Positions 55,060-62,706 of a stretch of DNA of 64,000 nucleotides are shown one piece after another (the stretch's first letter is position 1; the number at the start of each line of letters is the position of its first letter). Location: positions 1 through 64,000 of the forward strand of contig CALUPH010000010.1 of the NCBI GenBank assembly GCA_944322615.1, given 5' to 3'. The position numbers and the translations under genes are program-made. The DNA comes from Candidatus Gastranaerophilales bacterium (lineage in GTDB: Bacteria; Cyanobacteriota; Vampirovibrionia; Gastranaerophilales; Gastranaerophilaceae). Under the pieces are notes generated by a model, which was not told the origin of the DNA, did no database searches, and was given only the letters and a program-made list of their open reading frames with translations.

Positions 55060-55102
55060 ATCTTTGATTTTGTGAAAAATGTATGGTTTCCCATAACCCA
55101 AC
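55035..55102 (-). repeat. 68-bp palindromic repeat, inverted copy R3
   Basis: Reverse complement of R1 with two differences over 68 bp; the match to R1 extends 13 bp further into the preceding gene (55022-55034). With R1 it brackets a 4-kb segment as inverted repeats. Confidence 0.85.
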
Positions 55103-55154
55103 AAACTTACACAAATTTTTATTGTATTCAGGTATATTATGATTTTCTTCTTTA

Positions 55155-55187
55155 TTATTTTCTAATATTCTTGTTCTCGTCACTCAT
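55155..55187 (-). pseudogene. Decayed, inverted relative of the 50-residue ORF
   Basis: On the minus strand AGGAAAATTTT precedes ATG and the frame reads MSDENKNIRK then stop. Downstream bases up to R3 still resemble the region between the ORF start and R2 (for example GAATACAATAAAA against GAATGCAATAAAA). So a block of about 150 bp, ORF start plus palindrome, exists twice in opposite orientations. Confidence 0.5.
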
Positions 55188-55324
55188 AAAATTTTCCTAT
55201 TTTTAAAAAAATAATATTTTATTTATATCCCCTTTTTCTAGTTTGTTGAAACATACAGATTGAAAAGCTTACATCAATAATTAATGATTTTATAAATAAG
55301 CTACACAAAGCAAAGAGTTTTTTC

Positions 55325-55330
55325 TATAAT
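55325..55330 (+). promoter_or_regulatory. Leaderless -10 of folP
   Basis: TATAAT, then GGTTTT, then ATG. TACACA 17 bp upstream is a fair -35. No Shine-Dalgarno. Confidence 0.5.
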
Positions 55331-55336
55331 GGTTTT

Positions 55337-56506
55337 ATGAGTGATATCTTTGTAAAAAAAGCAAATAATAATGTATTAAAAGAATTGAAGTCCATAGGGT
55401 TTGATTCTTCTTATATTGCCGAAGCTTCATTAAAATATGAAGGGCAATTGTATAAAATATTTCACTTAAAGCCTCATGAAGCAAATATTTTAAAGCAACT
55501 TTGTCTTTCTTTAGGCTTTGATTGTGCTGTTAACAGAGATACTATAATGTGTAAATGCGAATATACTGATGCAATTATTTTTGCAACGACTTCTCAGTTA
55601 AAAAAACTTATCAAAAAATTATATATTCAGCCTTTTCGTTTAAAAAAATTAGCACAAGAACTAAATTATGAATTAAATCGAAAATTAGAGCCAATTGAAA
55701 TTAGAAATAGAATCTTTGATTGGTCAAGACCATACATAATGGGTATTTTAAATGTCACACCTGATTCTTTTTCAGACGGAGGTGATTATAATTCTGTTGA
55801 ATCGGCGTTAATACATTGTGATGAATTGATTAAAAATGGTGCAGATATTATAGATATTGGCGGTGAATCAACAAGACCAGGTGCAGAGCCTGTTACAGTA
55901 GAGGAAGAAATAAAAAGAGTAATTCCTGTAATAAAAGAAATCAGAAAAAAGTATTTTGATATTCCAATTAGTATTGATACAAGAAATTATCAAACCGCAA
56001 AACAAGCCTTGGAATTTGGTGCCGATATTATTAATGATGTTTCGGGATTGGATTTTGATAGAAATTTATTTGATTTTGTCGTCAAAAATAATGTACCTGT
56101 TATTATCATGCATTCAGACAAAGTTCCTGCAGTTTCCTCTGATTTTGTTAGTGTTGATATTGTTGAAGAAATTTATTTATCATTAAAAAATAAAATTGAT
56201 TTATTAACAAATTCCGGACTTGATAGAAAAAATATAATAATCGATGTTGGAATTGGTTTTGGAAAAGCTTTAGAATCTAATTTTGACCTTTTAAAAAGGT
56301 CAGATGAATTTCAAACCTTAAATTGTCCTATGTTATTAGGTATTTCGAGAAAATCTTTTATCAGAAAAACTTTTGATATTACCTGTGAAGATGCAGATTT
56401 ACATACTGCTTTATATTCAGCAATGCTCTCTAATGTTAATATTCACAGAGTTCATAACGTAGAATTAACTAAAAAGTTTTTAGATATTGCTCAAAAATTA
56501 TATTAG
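55337..56506 (+). CDS. folP: Dihydropteroate synthase with N-terminal extension
   Basis: 389 residues. The enzyme domain starts near residue 135: YIMGILNVTPDSFSDGGDYN, DIIDIGGESTRPGAEPV, ISIDTRNYQTAKQALEFGAD, IINDVSGL, PVIIMHS, IDVGIGFGKALESNFDLL, GISRKSFI. It condenses p-aminobenzoate with the pterin pyrophosphate and is the sulfonamide target. Usual length is about 270-280. The extra 130 residues have no clear domain but occur in some other lineages' DHPS. It overlaps the convergent YkgJ-like gene by 4 nt. Confidence 0.95.
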   Translation: MSDIFVKKANNNVLKELKSIGFDSSYIAEASLKYEGQLYKIFHLKPHEANILKQLCLSLGFDCAVNRDTIMCKCEYTDAIIFATTSQLKKLIKKLYIQPFRLKKLAQELNYELNRKLEPIEIRNRIFDWSRPYIMGILNVTPDSFSDGGDYNSVESALIHCDELIKNGADIIDIGGESTRPGAEPVTVEEEIKRVIPVIKEIRKKYFDIPISIDTRNYQTAKQALEFGADIINDVSGLDFDRNLFDFVVKNNVPVIIMHSDKVPAVSSDFVSVDIVEEIYLSLKNKIDLLTNSGLDRKNIIIDVGIGFGKALESNFDLLKRSDEFQTLNCPMLLGISRKSFIRKTFDITCEDADLHTALYSAMLSNVNIHRVHNVELTKKFLDIAQKLY

Positions 56507-56916
56507 AAATTATTTGTTTTCTTTTGTTCTTTTTTCAAAATATCTTTAAAACTGTCAATTGGTTTAAAATAAAATCCGCACTTTTCGGACATTACGCCAT
56601 TCATCTTTAAAATAATTTCAGATGGATATCTTCTGCAAATACCCGGTCTGAATTTATGTATTGTACAAATATGTTTTTCTTTATCAAATTTATTACACTT
56701 AAAAACAAGACCATTATTATCTTTATCAACTACTTCCAAAAATGTGTAAAAAGGGTGTAGGTTCTTTAGTTTTTCAAATTCTTCAATAGTTTTAATTGTA
56801 TCTTTTTTATGATTTACATAGATTTTACTGCAACAATCACCGCATCTGTTACATTTCCCATATCTGTAATATTTTCTTCTTAGAATATATTTATAAAAAA
56901 TTTTCTTTAAAAACAT
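56503..56916 (-). CDS. YkgJ-family cysteine-cluster protein
   Basis: 137 residues. CNRCGDCCSKIYV near 22-34, CNKFDKEKHICTIHKFRPGI and CRRYP, then CGFYF: the eight-cysteine YkgJ/Fe-S or zinc-binding pattern. The N-terminus is basic. The biochemical role is unknown in general; proposed roles are metal or cluster carrier. TATAAT lies 6 nt before the ATG. Confidence 0.88.
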   Translation of the reverse strand: MFLKKIFYKYILRRKYYRYGKCNRCGDCCSKIYVNHKKDTIKTIEEFEKLKNLHPFYTFLEVVDKDNNGLVFKCNKFDKEKHICTIHKFRPGICRRYPSEIILKMNGVMSEKCGFYFKPIDSFKDILKKEQKKTNNF

Positions 56917-56922
56917 AGCTTT

Positions 56923-56955
56923 ATTATATCAGTAATATTGAAAGTATTGTAAAAT
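56923..56955. promoter_or_regulatory. Back-to-back leaderless promoters of ykgJ-like gene and uvrC
   Basis: Minus-strand TATAAT (56923-56928), then AAAGCT, then ATG. Plus-strand TAAAAT (56950-56955), then AGAGTT, then ATG. Neither gene has a Shine-Dalgarno; the gap is 45 bp. Confidence 0.5.
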
Positions 56956-56961
56956 AGAGTT

Positions 56962-58809
56962 ATGGATATAAAAGAACAATTACGTTTATTACCTGAATCA
57001 AGCGGATCTTATCAGTTTTATGATAAGACAGGCACTATTATTTATGTAGGTAAAGCAAAAAATTTAAAAAGGCGTGTTTCGAGTTATTTCAATAAAAAAC
57101 ATGACTCTGTAAAGTTAAAGGTAATGGTGCCTCAAATTGTAAAAATTGAATTTATTATAACTAATTCAGAAATTGAAGCATTAATTTTAGAATCTCATTT
57201 AATAAAAAAATATAAACCAAAGTATAATGTCTTACTTAAAGATGATAAGAAGTTCCCATATTTTTTAATTACAAAAGAAGATTATCCTCGTATTTTAGTT
57301 ACAAGAAAAGCAAATAAAAATCCTATTGAGGGTAAATACTTTGGACCATATACAAACGGTAAGTCAATGTATACTACGCTTGATTTATTAAAAAAACTTT
57401 TCCCTTTAAAACAATGTAAAACTCCTAAATTTAAAGATAGACCCTGCATATATTATCAGATTGGCAGATGTATGGCTCCTTGCCAAAAACTTATTTCATC
57501 TGAAGAATATAAAAAGCTTATAAAAAATGTTGAACTGTTTTTATCGGGTAAGCAAATGCAATTGGTTGACGAATTAAAAGCTTTAATGGAAAAATGCTCG
57601 GAAAATCAGGAATATGAAAAAGCTGCACGATATAGGGACAGTTATTTTGATGTTTTAAAAACTATTGAAAAGCAAAAAGTTGTTTATGAAAATACAAATA
57701 TTAATCAAGATATCATATCTGTCAGTACTGATGAATTTATTGGCGGCATTTCATTGCTTCAAATTAGAGACGGAAGATTAACTAACAAAAAAGATTTTGA
57801 AATTTCTAAATCTGATTATGATAGTGACGAAGAAATAATTTCTTATTTCATTAAAGAATATTATCAATTAACAAGTGATAATGATATTCCGTCAGAGATA
57901 ATATTCTCTAGTGAATTAAATGAAGAAGATAAGCTTATCTATGAACAATGGTTAAGTTCGAAAAAAGGTTCAAAGGTTACAATTAATCCGGGTTGGACAA
58001 AGAAAAATGATGATATTTTAGAGCTTGCATTAAAAAATTCAAACTACCATCTTCAAGAGATGAAAGTTAAATCATTACAAGAAATTCAATCAAATTACAA
58101 TGAAACAGGTTCATATATTCAAGAAAAATTAGGTTTAAAAAACTTTCCACACAGAGTTGAATGTTTTGATATATCTCATGTACAAGGTACAAATACTGTT
58201 GCTTCAATGGTTTCTTTTTACAATGGTATGCCAAAGAAAAGCGAATATAAAAAATTTAAAATAAAAACTGTGGAAAAAGGTAAACCCGATGATTTTAAAT
58301 CTATGAGAGAAGTTATAACCAGAAGATATTCAAGACTTTTAAAAGAAAATTTGGAATTCCCGGATTTAATTATTATAGATGGCGGAAAAGGTCAACTTTC
58401 CAGTGCTGTTGAAATATTGAATGAATTAGGCGTTAAAAATCAAGATATTGTATCTCTTGCAAAAAGGATTGAAGAAGTATTTATTCCTAATAAACAGCGT
58501 CCTGTATTATTTCCGTCAAATTCTCAAGCTTTATTTTTCTTCCAAAGAATAAGAGATGAAGCACACCGTTTTGCAATTACTTTTCATAGACAATTAAGAG
58601 AAAAAGAAGCTATTCATTCAGAATGGGATGATATTAAAGGGTTGTACAAAAAAAATAAAAAAATTCTTATTGAAAAATATGTTAATATTTCCAAAATATC
58701 TAAGCTTACAAAAGAAGAATTGATGTTATTATTATCTAAGAGTCAGGCTCAACTTGTTTATGATTATTTTAATCTTCAAAAAAGTAAGCAAGAAAAAAAT
58801 GTTGATTAG
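56962..58809 (+). CDS. uvrC: Excinuclease ABC subunit C
   Basis: 615 residues, normal length. The GIY-YIG nuclease starts GSYQFYDKTGTIIYVGKAKN (about 15-34). The UVR motif is near 205-235 (LMEKCSENQEYEKAARYRD). The C-terminal RNase H-like nuclease has FDISHVQGTNTVASMV and IIDGGKGQLSSA. The HhH tail ends ISKISKLTKEELMLL. It makes both cuts in nucleotide excision repair with UvrAB. It is followed after 23 nt by a radical SAM gene. Confidence 0.97.
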   Translation: MDIKEQLRLLPESSGSYQFYDKTGTIIYVGKAKNLKRRVSSYFNKKHDSVKLKVMVPQIVKIEFIITNSEIEALILESHLIKKYKPKYNVLLKDDKKFPYFLITKEDYPRILVTRKANKNPIEGKYFGPYTNGKSMYTTLDLLKKLFPLKQCKTPKFKDRPCIYYQIGRCMAPCQKLISSEEYKKLIKNVELFLSGKQMQLVDELKALMEKCSENQEYEKAARYRDSYFDVLKTIEKQKVVYENTNINQDIISVSTDEFIGGISLLQIRDGRLTNKKDFEISKSDYDSDEEIISYFIKEYYQLTSDNDIPSEIIFSSELNEEDKLIYEQWLSSKKGSKVTINPGWTKKNDDILELALKNSNYHLQEMKVKSLQEIQSNYNETGSYIQEKLGLKNFPHRVECFDISHVQGTNTVASMVSFYNGMPKKSEYKKFKIKTVEKGKPDDFKSMREVITRRYSRLLKENLEFPDLIIIDGGKGQLSSAVEILNELGVKNQDIVSLAKRIEEVFIPNKQRPVLFPSNSQALFFFQRIRDEAHRFAITFHRQLREKEAIHSEWDDIKGLYKKNKKILIEKYVNISKISKLTKEELMLLLSKSQAQLVYDYFNLQKSKQEKNVD

Positions 58810-58832
58810 TTATAAATAAAAAGGAATTCATA

Positions 58833-59924
58833 GTGAAACAGCAACTTGAAAAACCACAGCAAATTACTTTTGATGTAACAGATAGATGCCAAATGCAATG
58901 TGTTACTTGTTCAAAATGGAAAACGGTAGCTTCTGATGTTATGTCTAAAGAACTTACAACAGAAGAGTGGAAAAAAGCTCTTTCAGAACTTCGTAATTGG
59001 CTTGGCGAAGGTTTTTGGTTCTGTTTTTCCGGTGGAGAACCTTTCTTAAGACAAGATATTTTCGAAATTGCTGAATATGCAAAATCTTTGGGAATTAAAG
59101 TTGCTTCTATGACTAATGCTTTTAGTATTCAAAATTTATATGAAAAAATTGTTGATTCTCCAATAGAATCTTTGAACTTATCTTTAAATGCTATTAATAA
59201 TCCTATAATTCATGATGAATCAAGAGGAAGACAAGGTTCATATGAAAAAACAATTGACGCTATTTTTGAACTAAAAAGAATAAGAGATGAAAAACATGCT
59301 TCTTTAGGTATTAATATTGCAACAATTTTGTTCCCTGAAAATATAGAAGAAGCTATTCCGTTGGTTGAATTCGTTACTAAAAATAGAATTAACGGTATTA
59401 TGTTCCAGCTTTTAGATGATAAAGAGTCTTTCCATGGATACAATTATCAAAAAGGTTGCGATACTCAAAACTATAAAATGCCTAAAGAACTTAGAATAAA
59501 ATATAAAAATATGTCAAAACGCGCTATTGAAGTTGTTGATAAATTAGTTGAAATGAAACGGGCAGGTCATTCTATATATAATTCTTATGAACAGTTAGAA
59601 GCAATGAAAGTTTTCTTTAATAATCCTGATGACATTTTAAAAGATATAAAATGTGATGTAGGTTCTACTAATTTTGCAATAGATCCTTATGGTGATGTAA
59701 GACTCTGTTTTAATATGCATCCTGTTGGTAATATTAAAGAAAATTCACCTGAAGAAATTTGGAATAATGCTAATTCTCAAAAATGCAGAGCTTTAACTAA
59801 AACTTGTAAAATGTATTGTAGAATGCTTAATTGTAATTTTAAACATAATTTTGCAAACTTTAATAAAAGTTTTATACATAAATGTAAAAATAAAATTATA
59901 AAAATATTGTGCGGAAAGAACTAG
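58833..59924 (+). CDS. Radical SAM/SPASM protein, classical order
   Basis: 363 residues from GTG, chosen because AAAAAGGAA lies 6 nt upstream. The core motif is Cys19, Cys23, Cys26 (CQMQCVTC) with FSGGEPFLRQDI. The C-terminal SPASM domain reads FAIDPYGDVRLCFNMHPVGN, then SPEEIWNNANSQKCRAL, and a Cys-rich end. This is the normal layout, unlike the seven proteins with N-terminal cysteines. It is followed 1 nt later by an ATPase gene. The substrate is unknown; no precursor peptide gene is evident. Confidence 0.9.
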   Translation: MKQQLEKPQQITFDVTDRCQMQCVTCSKWKTVASDVMSKELTTEEWKKALSELRNWLGEGFWFCFSGGEPFLRQDIFEIAEYAKSLGIKVASMTNAFSIQNLYEKIVDSPIESLNLSLNAINNPIIHDESRGRQGSYEKTIDAIFELKRIRDEKHASLGINIATILFPENIEEAIPLVEFVTKNRINGIMFQLLDDKESFHGYNYQKGCDTQNYKMPKELRIKYKNMSKRAIEVVDKLVEMKRAGHSIYNSYEQLEAMKVFFNNPDDILKDIKCDVGSTNFAIDPYGDVRLCFNMHPVGNIKENSPEEIWNNANSQKCRALTKTCKMYCRMLNCNFKHNFANFNKSFIHKCKNKIIKILCGKN

Positions 59925-59925
59925 T

Positions 59926-61137
59926 ATGAGTAAACTTACAACATCTTTATTGTTAATATCAATATTCAGAAATATATTAAAAGACTCAATAATATCTTCT
60001 TTTATAGAACTTTTAAATAATATAAAGTCTAATGCGGATATAAATGTAATATTAAGAACATATTCAGAGTTCATTTCTTTGTTATATGAAAAAGAACCAA
60101 ATCAGAATTTGTATAATCATCTTAAAAATTTAATTTATACAGATGAAAATCTATTGTCAAAAGGTTGTAGTGACTGTATTAGTAAAAATAATCAAATTTT
60201 AGAAACAGCAAGGTATGAATTATCATTATTTGATAATTTGCTTTCTTATGATTATTTAAAAATAAAAACTTTGCTTGAAGAAAATTTCCCGGAACAGAAA
60301 GATATAATTTCTCATTTGCCATCTTTTTCTTTTGCAAATAAACAAGACTTTAATTTGGATTCTATATTAGCATCATACAAAAATTATGGATATGGTGTTT
60401 TTTCTTGTTATTCTGCATTTTCGTATACTGAAAATAAAGAGATTAAACCTGTAAAATACTTTGATGCTCTGACTTTTGGCGATTTAAAAAATTATGAATA
60501 TCAAAAAAGTGTAATAAAACAAAATACAAAAGCTTTCTTAGATGGAAAAGAAGCGAATAATATCTTGCTTTATGGAGATAGAGGATGCGGTAAATCATCT
60601 ACAGTTAAAGCTTTAATAAATGAATTTTCTGATTATAACTTAAAAATCATTCAAGTTTACAAAGAAAGCTTTATTTATCTTTCTGATTTATATGAACAAA
60701 TAAGAAATCTTCCATTGAAATTTATAATTTTTGCTGATGATATCTCTTTTGAAGAAGATGACAAGAATTTTTCATCAATTAAAGCTGTTTTAGAGGGTTC
60801 TTTATCAAATAGACCATCTAACACAATAATATATGCAACAACAAACAGAATGCATCTTGTAAAAGAAAGCTTTACGGCTAGAGAAGGCAATGAAATTCAT
60901 TATAATGATACAATTGATGAAATGGTATCTCTTTCTGATAGATTTGGCATTATGTTGACATTTTCAATGTTAACTAAAAATGAGTATCTGAATATTGTTG
61001 AAAAGATTGCAAATGATTGTTGTATTCCTGTAAATCAAGATTTATTTAAAAAAGCTGAAGAATTTGCTGCTTTGAAATCAATAAGAACGCCAAGAGTTGC
61101 AAGACAGTTTATTACTGATTACCTTACAAATATATAA
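59926..61137 (+). CDS. DUF815-type AAA+ ATPase
   Basis: 403 residues; GGAAAG precedes the ATG. Walker A GDRGCGKSS at 217-225; Walker B FIIFADDISFE near 261-271; sensor-1-like IIYATTNRMHLV; then SLSDRFGIMLTFSML typical of DUF815. The N-terminal 200 residues are helical and variable. Family members are widespread but poorly characterised; the adjacent radical SAM gene may be a partner, as the genes are 1 nt apart. Confidence 0.88.
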   Translation: MSKLTTSLLLISIFRNILKDSIISSFIELLNNIKSNADINVILRTYSEFISLLYEKEPNQNLYNHLKNLIYTDENLLSKGCSDCISKNNQILETARYELSLFDNLLSYDYLKIKTLLEENFPEQKDIISHLPSFSFANKQDFNLDSILASYKNYGYGVFSCYSAFSYTENKEIKPVKYFDALTFGDLKNYEYQKSVIKQNTKAFLDGKEANNILLYGDRGCGKSSTVKALINEFSDYNLKIIQVYKESFIYLSDLYEQIRNLPLKFIIFADDISFEEDDKNFSSIKAVLEGSLSNRPSNTIIYATTNRMHLVKESFTAREGNEIHYNDTIDEMVSLSDRFGIMLTFSMLTKNEYLNIVEKIANDCCIPVNQDLFKKAEEFAALKSIRTPRVARQFITDYLTNI

Positions 61138-61242
61138 TTGTAAATCTTTCTTAAATATACATATTATATGACTATTAAAGTCGTAGTATTTGTGCTAACT
61201 TGACTACATAAGTAATTTATTTTTGCAAGATGGGGTGTGTTT

Positions 61243-62685
61243 ATGAAAATTCAAAGTGTCTCTTCCTATTATAATATCGGAAAATATAATAACGATATTC
61301 GAAAAAATGATAAAATACAAAGTTTTTCTGCTTATAAAATACCTGTTTCAACAAAAGGTATGGATGGTGACAGATTCGTAATGAAGGGAAAAGCTTCTGA
61401 GTATTTTGAATTATATAAAAATCTTTCAAATCCTAAAGTTGGTTCAAAGTTTTTAATTAAATCTAATTTACCTGAGTATAAAGATTTAACATTATTAATA
61501 ACTCCTGATACTGTTATAAAATCTGACGATTTGTATATTGCAATAGCAAAAAAGGGTGAAAGAACTCCTAGTTTTAAAGGTCGTTTGTATGGCAGTATAA
61601 GAGAAGAAAATGGTCAACGTGATTACAAAATGGAAGATCAATATATTCGTTTTTGGCAAGAAGGTATGCATGATGAGGTATCTCAAAAATATTTAGATAA
61701 AACATATGCTCCACAGCTAAAAGATGACTATAACTTTTTTATTCCAAGTGATGGAGATGGAACAAGATATAAAGATATAACGACACTCCAAGGTGGTATT
61801 ACAAAGCCTGCTTCATATATTCCGGCAACTTTAAACGGTAAAAATATGTCTTTAGTTCAAACTGTAATCACTAATTATACAAAAACAGGTAAACTTGATA
61901 AATGGTTTGATTTTGTTAGGGTTAAACCGGCACAGGGTAGTGCTTATGCATTTCTTGAAGGCTTAGCTGATGGAAAAATATCGACGAAAAAACCATTGGT
62001 TTTTGGATGGGGAGATAATTTTTCTGATGTTAATGTTTCAAAAATAATGCAAGAACATGAAAAATCCGGTGCTGCTTTTACTATTACGACAATTCCTGTT
62101 GATAAACAAAAAACAAAAAGTTTGAGTATAGTTAAACTGGATTCTTTAGATTCTAAAACTATTAATCAATTTGTTGAAAAACCCCAAGATGAAGCATTTA
62201 TAGATTCTTGTGTTATTCCTGAATTGGGTGATAATACTTGTTTGGCTGCAGTAGGACCTTATATTATTTCTCCTCAAGCTTTAGAATGGATTAAATCAAG
62301 ATATATTCAAAATCCTGAAAATTTTAAAAATCCTGATAAAGGTTATGATTTTTCTTCAATGATAATTGCTCCAATACTTGAAGCTATAAAATCAGGAGAA
62401 ATAGTTGATTCTGATTATCAACCTATGGAAATGAAGCTTGCAATTATTCCTGAGGATAATACCTGGTCAGATCTCGGTTCTCAAAAAGATTTCTCATCTG
62501 CTATGAAATCTATAAAAAATGGTAAATATATTGGGATGCCGTTAGAAGTTTTGAATTCAATTAAGAAGAATGTCGATGAACAAGGAAATATAACTTTTAA
62601 CTCGAAATCAAGAACTTTATTTGATTCAATGCTTAAACAATTAAATCTGGAAGCTAAAAATGTTATTGCTTATTGCAATGAATAA
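61243..62685 (+). CDS. N-terminally extended nucleotidyltransferase-like protein, second copy
   Basis: 480 residues from the ATG giving MKIQSVSSYYNIGK; a GTG two codons upstream is less likely, since GGGGTG fits as the Shine-Dalgarno. The enzyme-like part starts at about 165: FFIPSDGDGTRYKDIT, then GGITKPASYIP, a variant of GGxGTRL...KP. Later VFGWGDNFSDVN and FVEKPQDE follow. The N-terminal 160 residues include IQSFSAYK and a SFKGR motif at 110-114 shared with the 2.4-kb protein. It is a distant paralogue of that protein; SDGDGTR in place of AGGxGTR makes its activity uncertain. Confidence 0.78.
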   Translation: MKIQSVSSYYNIGKYNNDIRKNDKIQSFSAYKIPVSTKGMDGDRFVMKGKASEYFELYKNLSNPKVGSKFLIKSNLPEYKDLTLLITPDTVIKSDDLYIAIAKKGERTPSFKGRLYGSIREENGQRDYKMEDQYIRFWQEGMHDEVSQKYLDKTYAPQLKDDYNFFIPSDGDGTRYKDITTLQGGITKPASYIPATLNGKNMSLVQTVITNYTKTGKLDKWFDFVRVKPAQGSAYAFLEGLADGKISTKKPLVFGWGDNFSDVNVSKIMQEHEKSGAAFTITTIPVDKQKTKSLSIVKLDSLDSKTINQFVEKPQDEAFIDSCVIPELGDNTCLAAVGPYIISPQALEWIKSRYIQNPENFKNPDKGYDFSSMIIAPILEAIKSGEIVDSDYQPMEMKLAIIPEDNTWSDLGSQKDFSSAMKSIKNGKYIGMPLEVLNSIKKNVDEQGNITFNSKSRTLFDSMLKQLNLEAKNVIAYCNE

Positions 62686-62700
62686 GGTTTAAGCTATAAT
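62673..62700 (+). promoter_or_regulatory. Leaderless promoter of proB
   Basis: TTGCAA and TATAAT 16 bp apart; the -10 ends 6 nt before the ATG. The -35 lies in the final codons of the preceding gene. Confidence 0.55.
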
Positions 62701-62706
62701 AATCAT

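Noticed and set aside
51036-55102. Insertion sequence or transposon with the 68-bp repeats as its ends
   Set aside because: No transposase, integrase or recombinase is encoded between them and a third copy lies inside, so the repeats are better seen as independent small elements.
55060-55336. Further genes between the island and folP
   Set aside because: Only repeat R3, the decayed MSDENKN relic and AT-rich sequence are visible.
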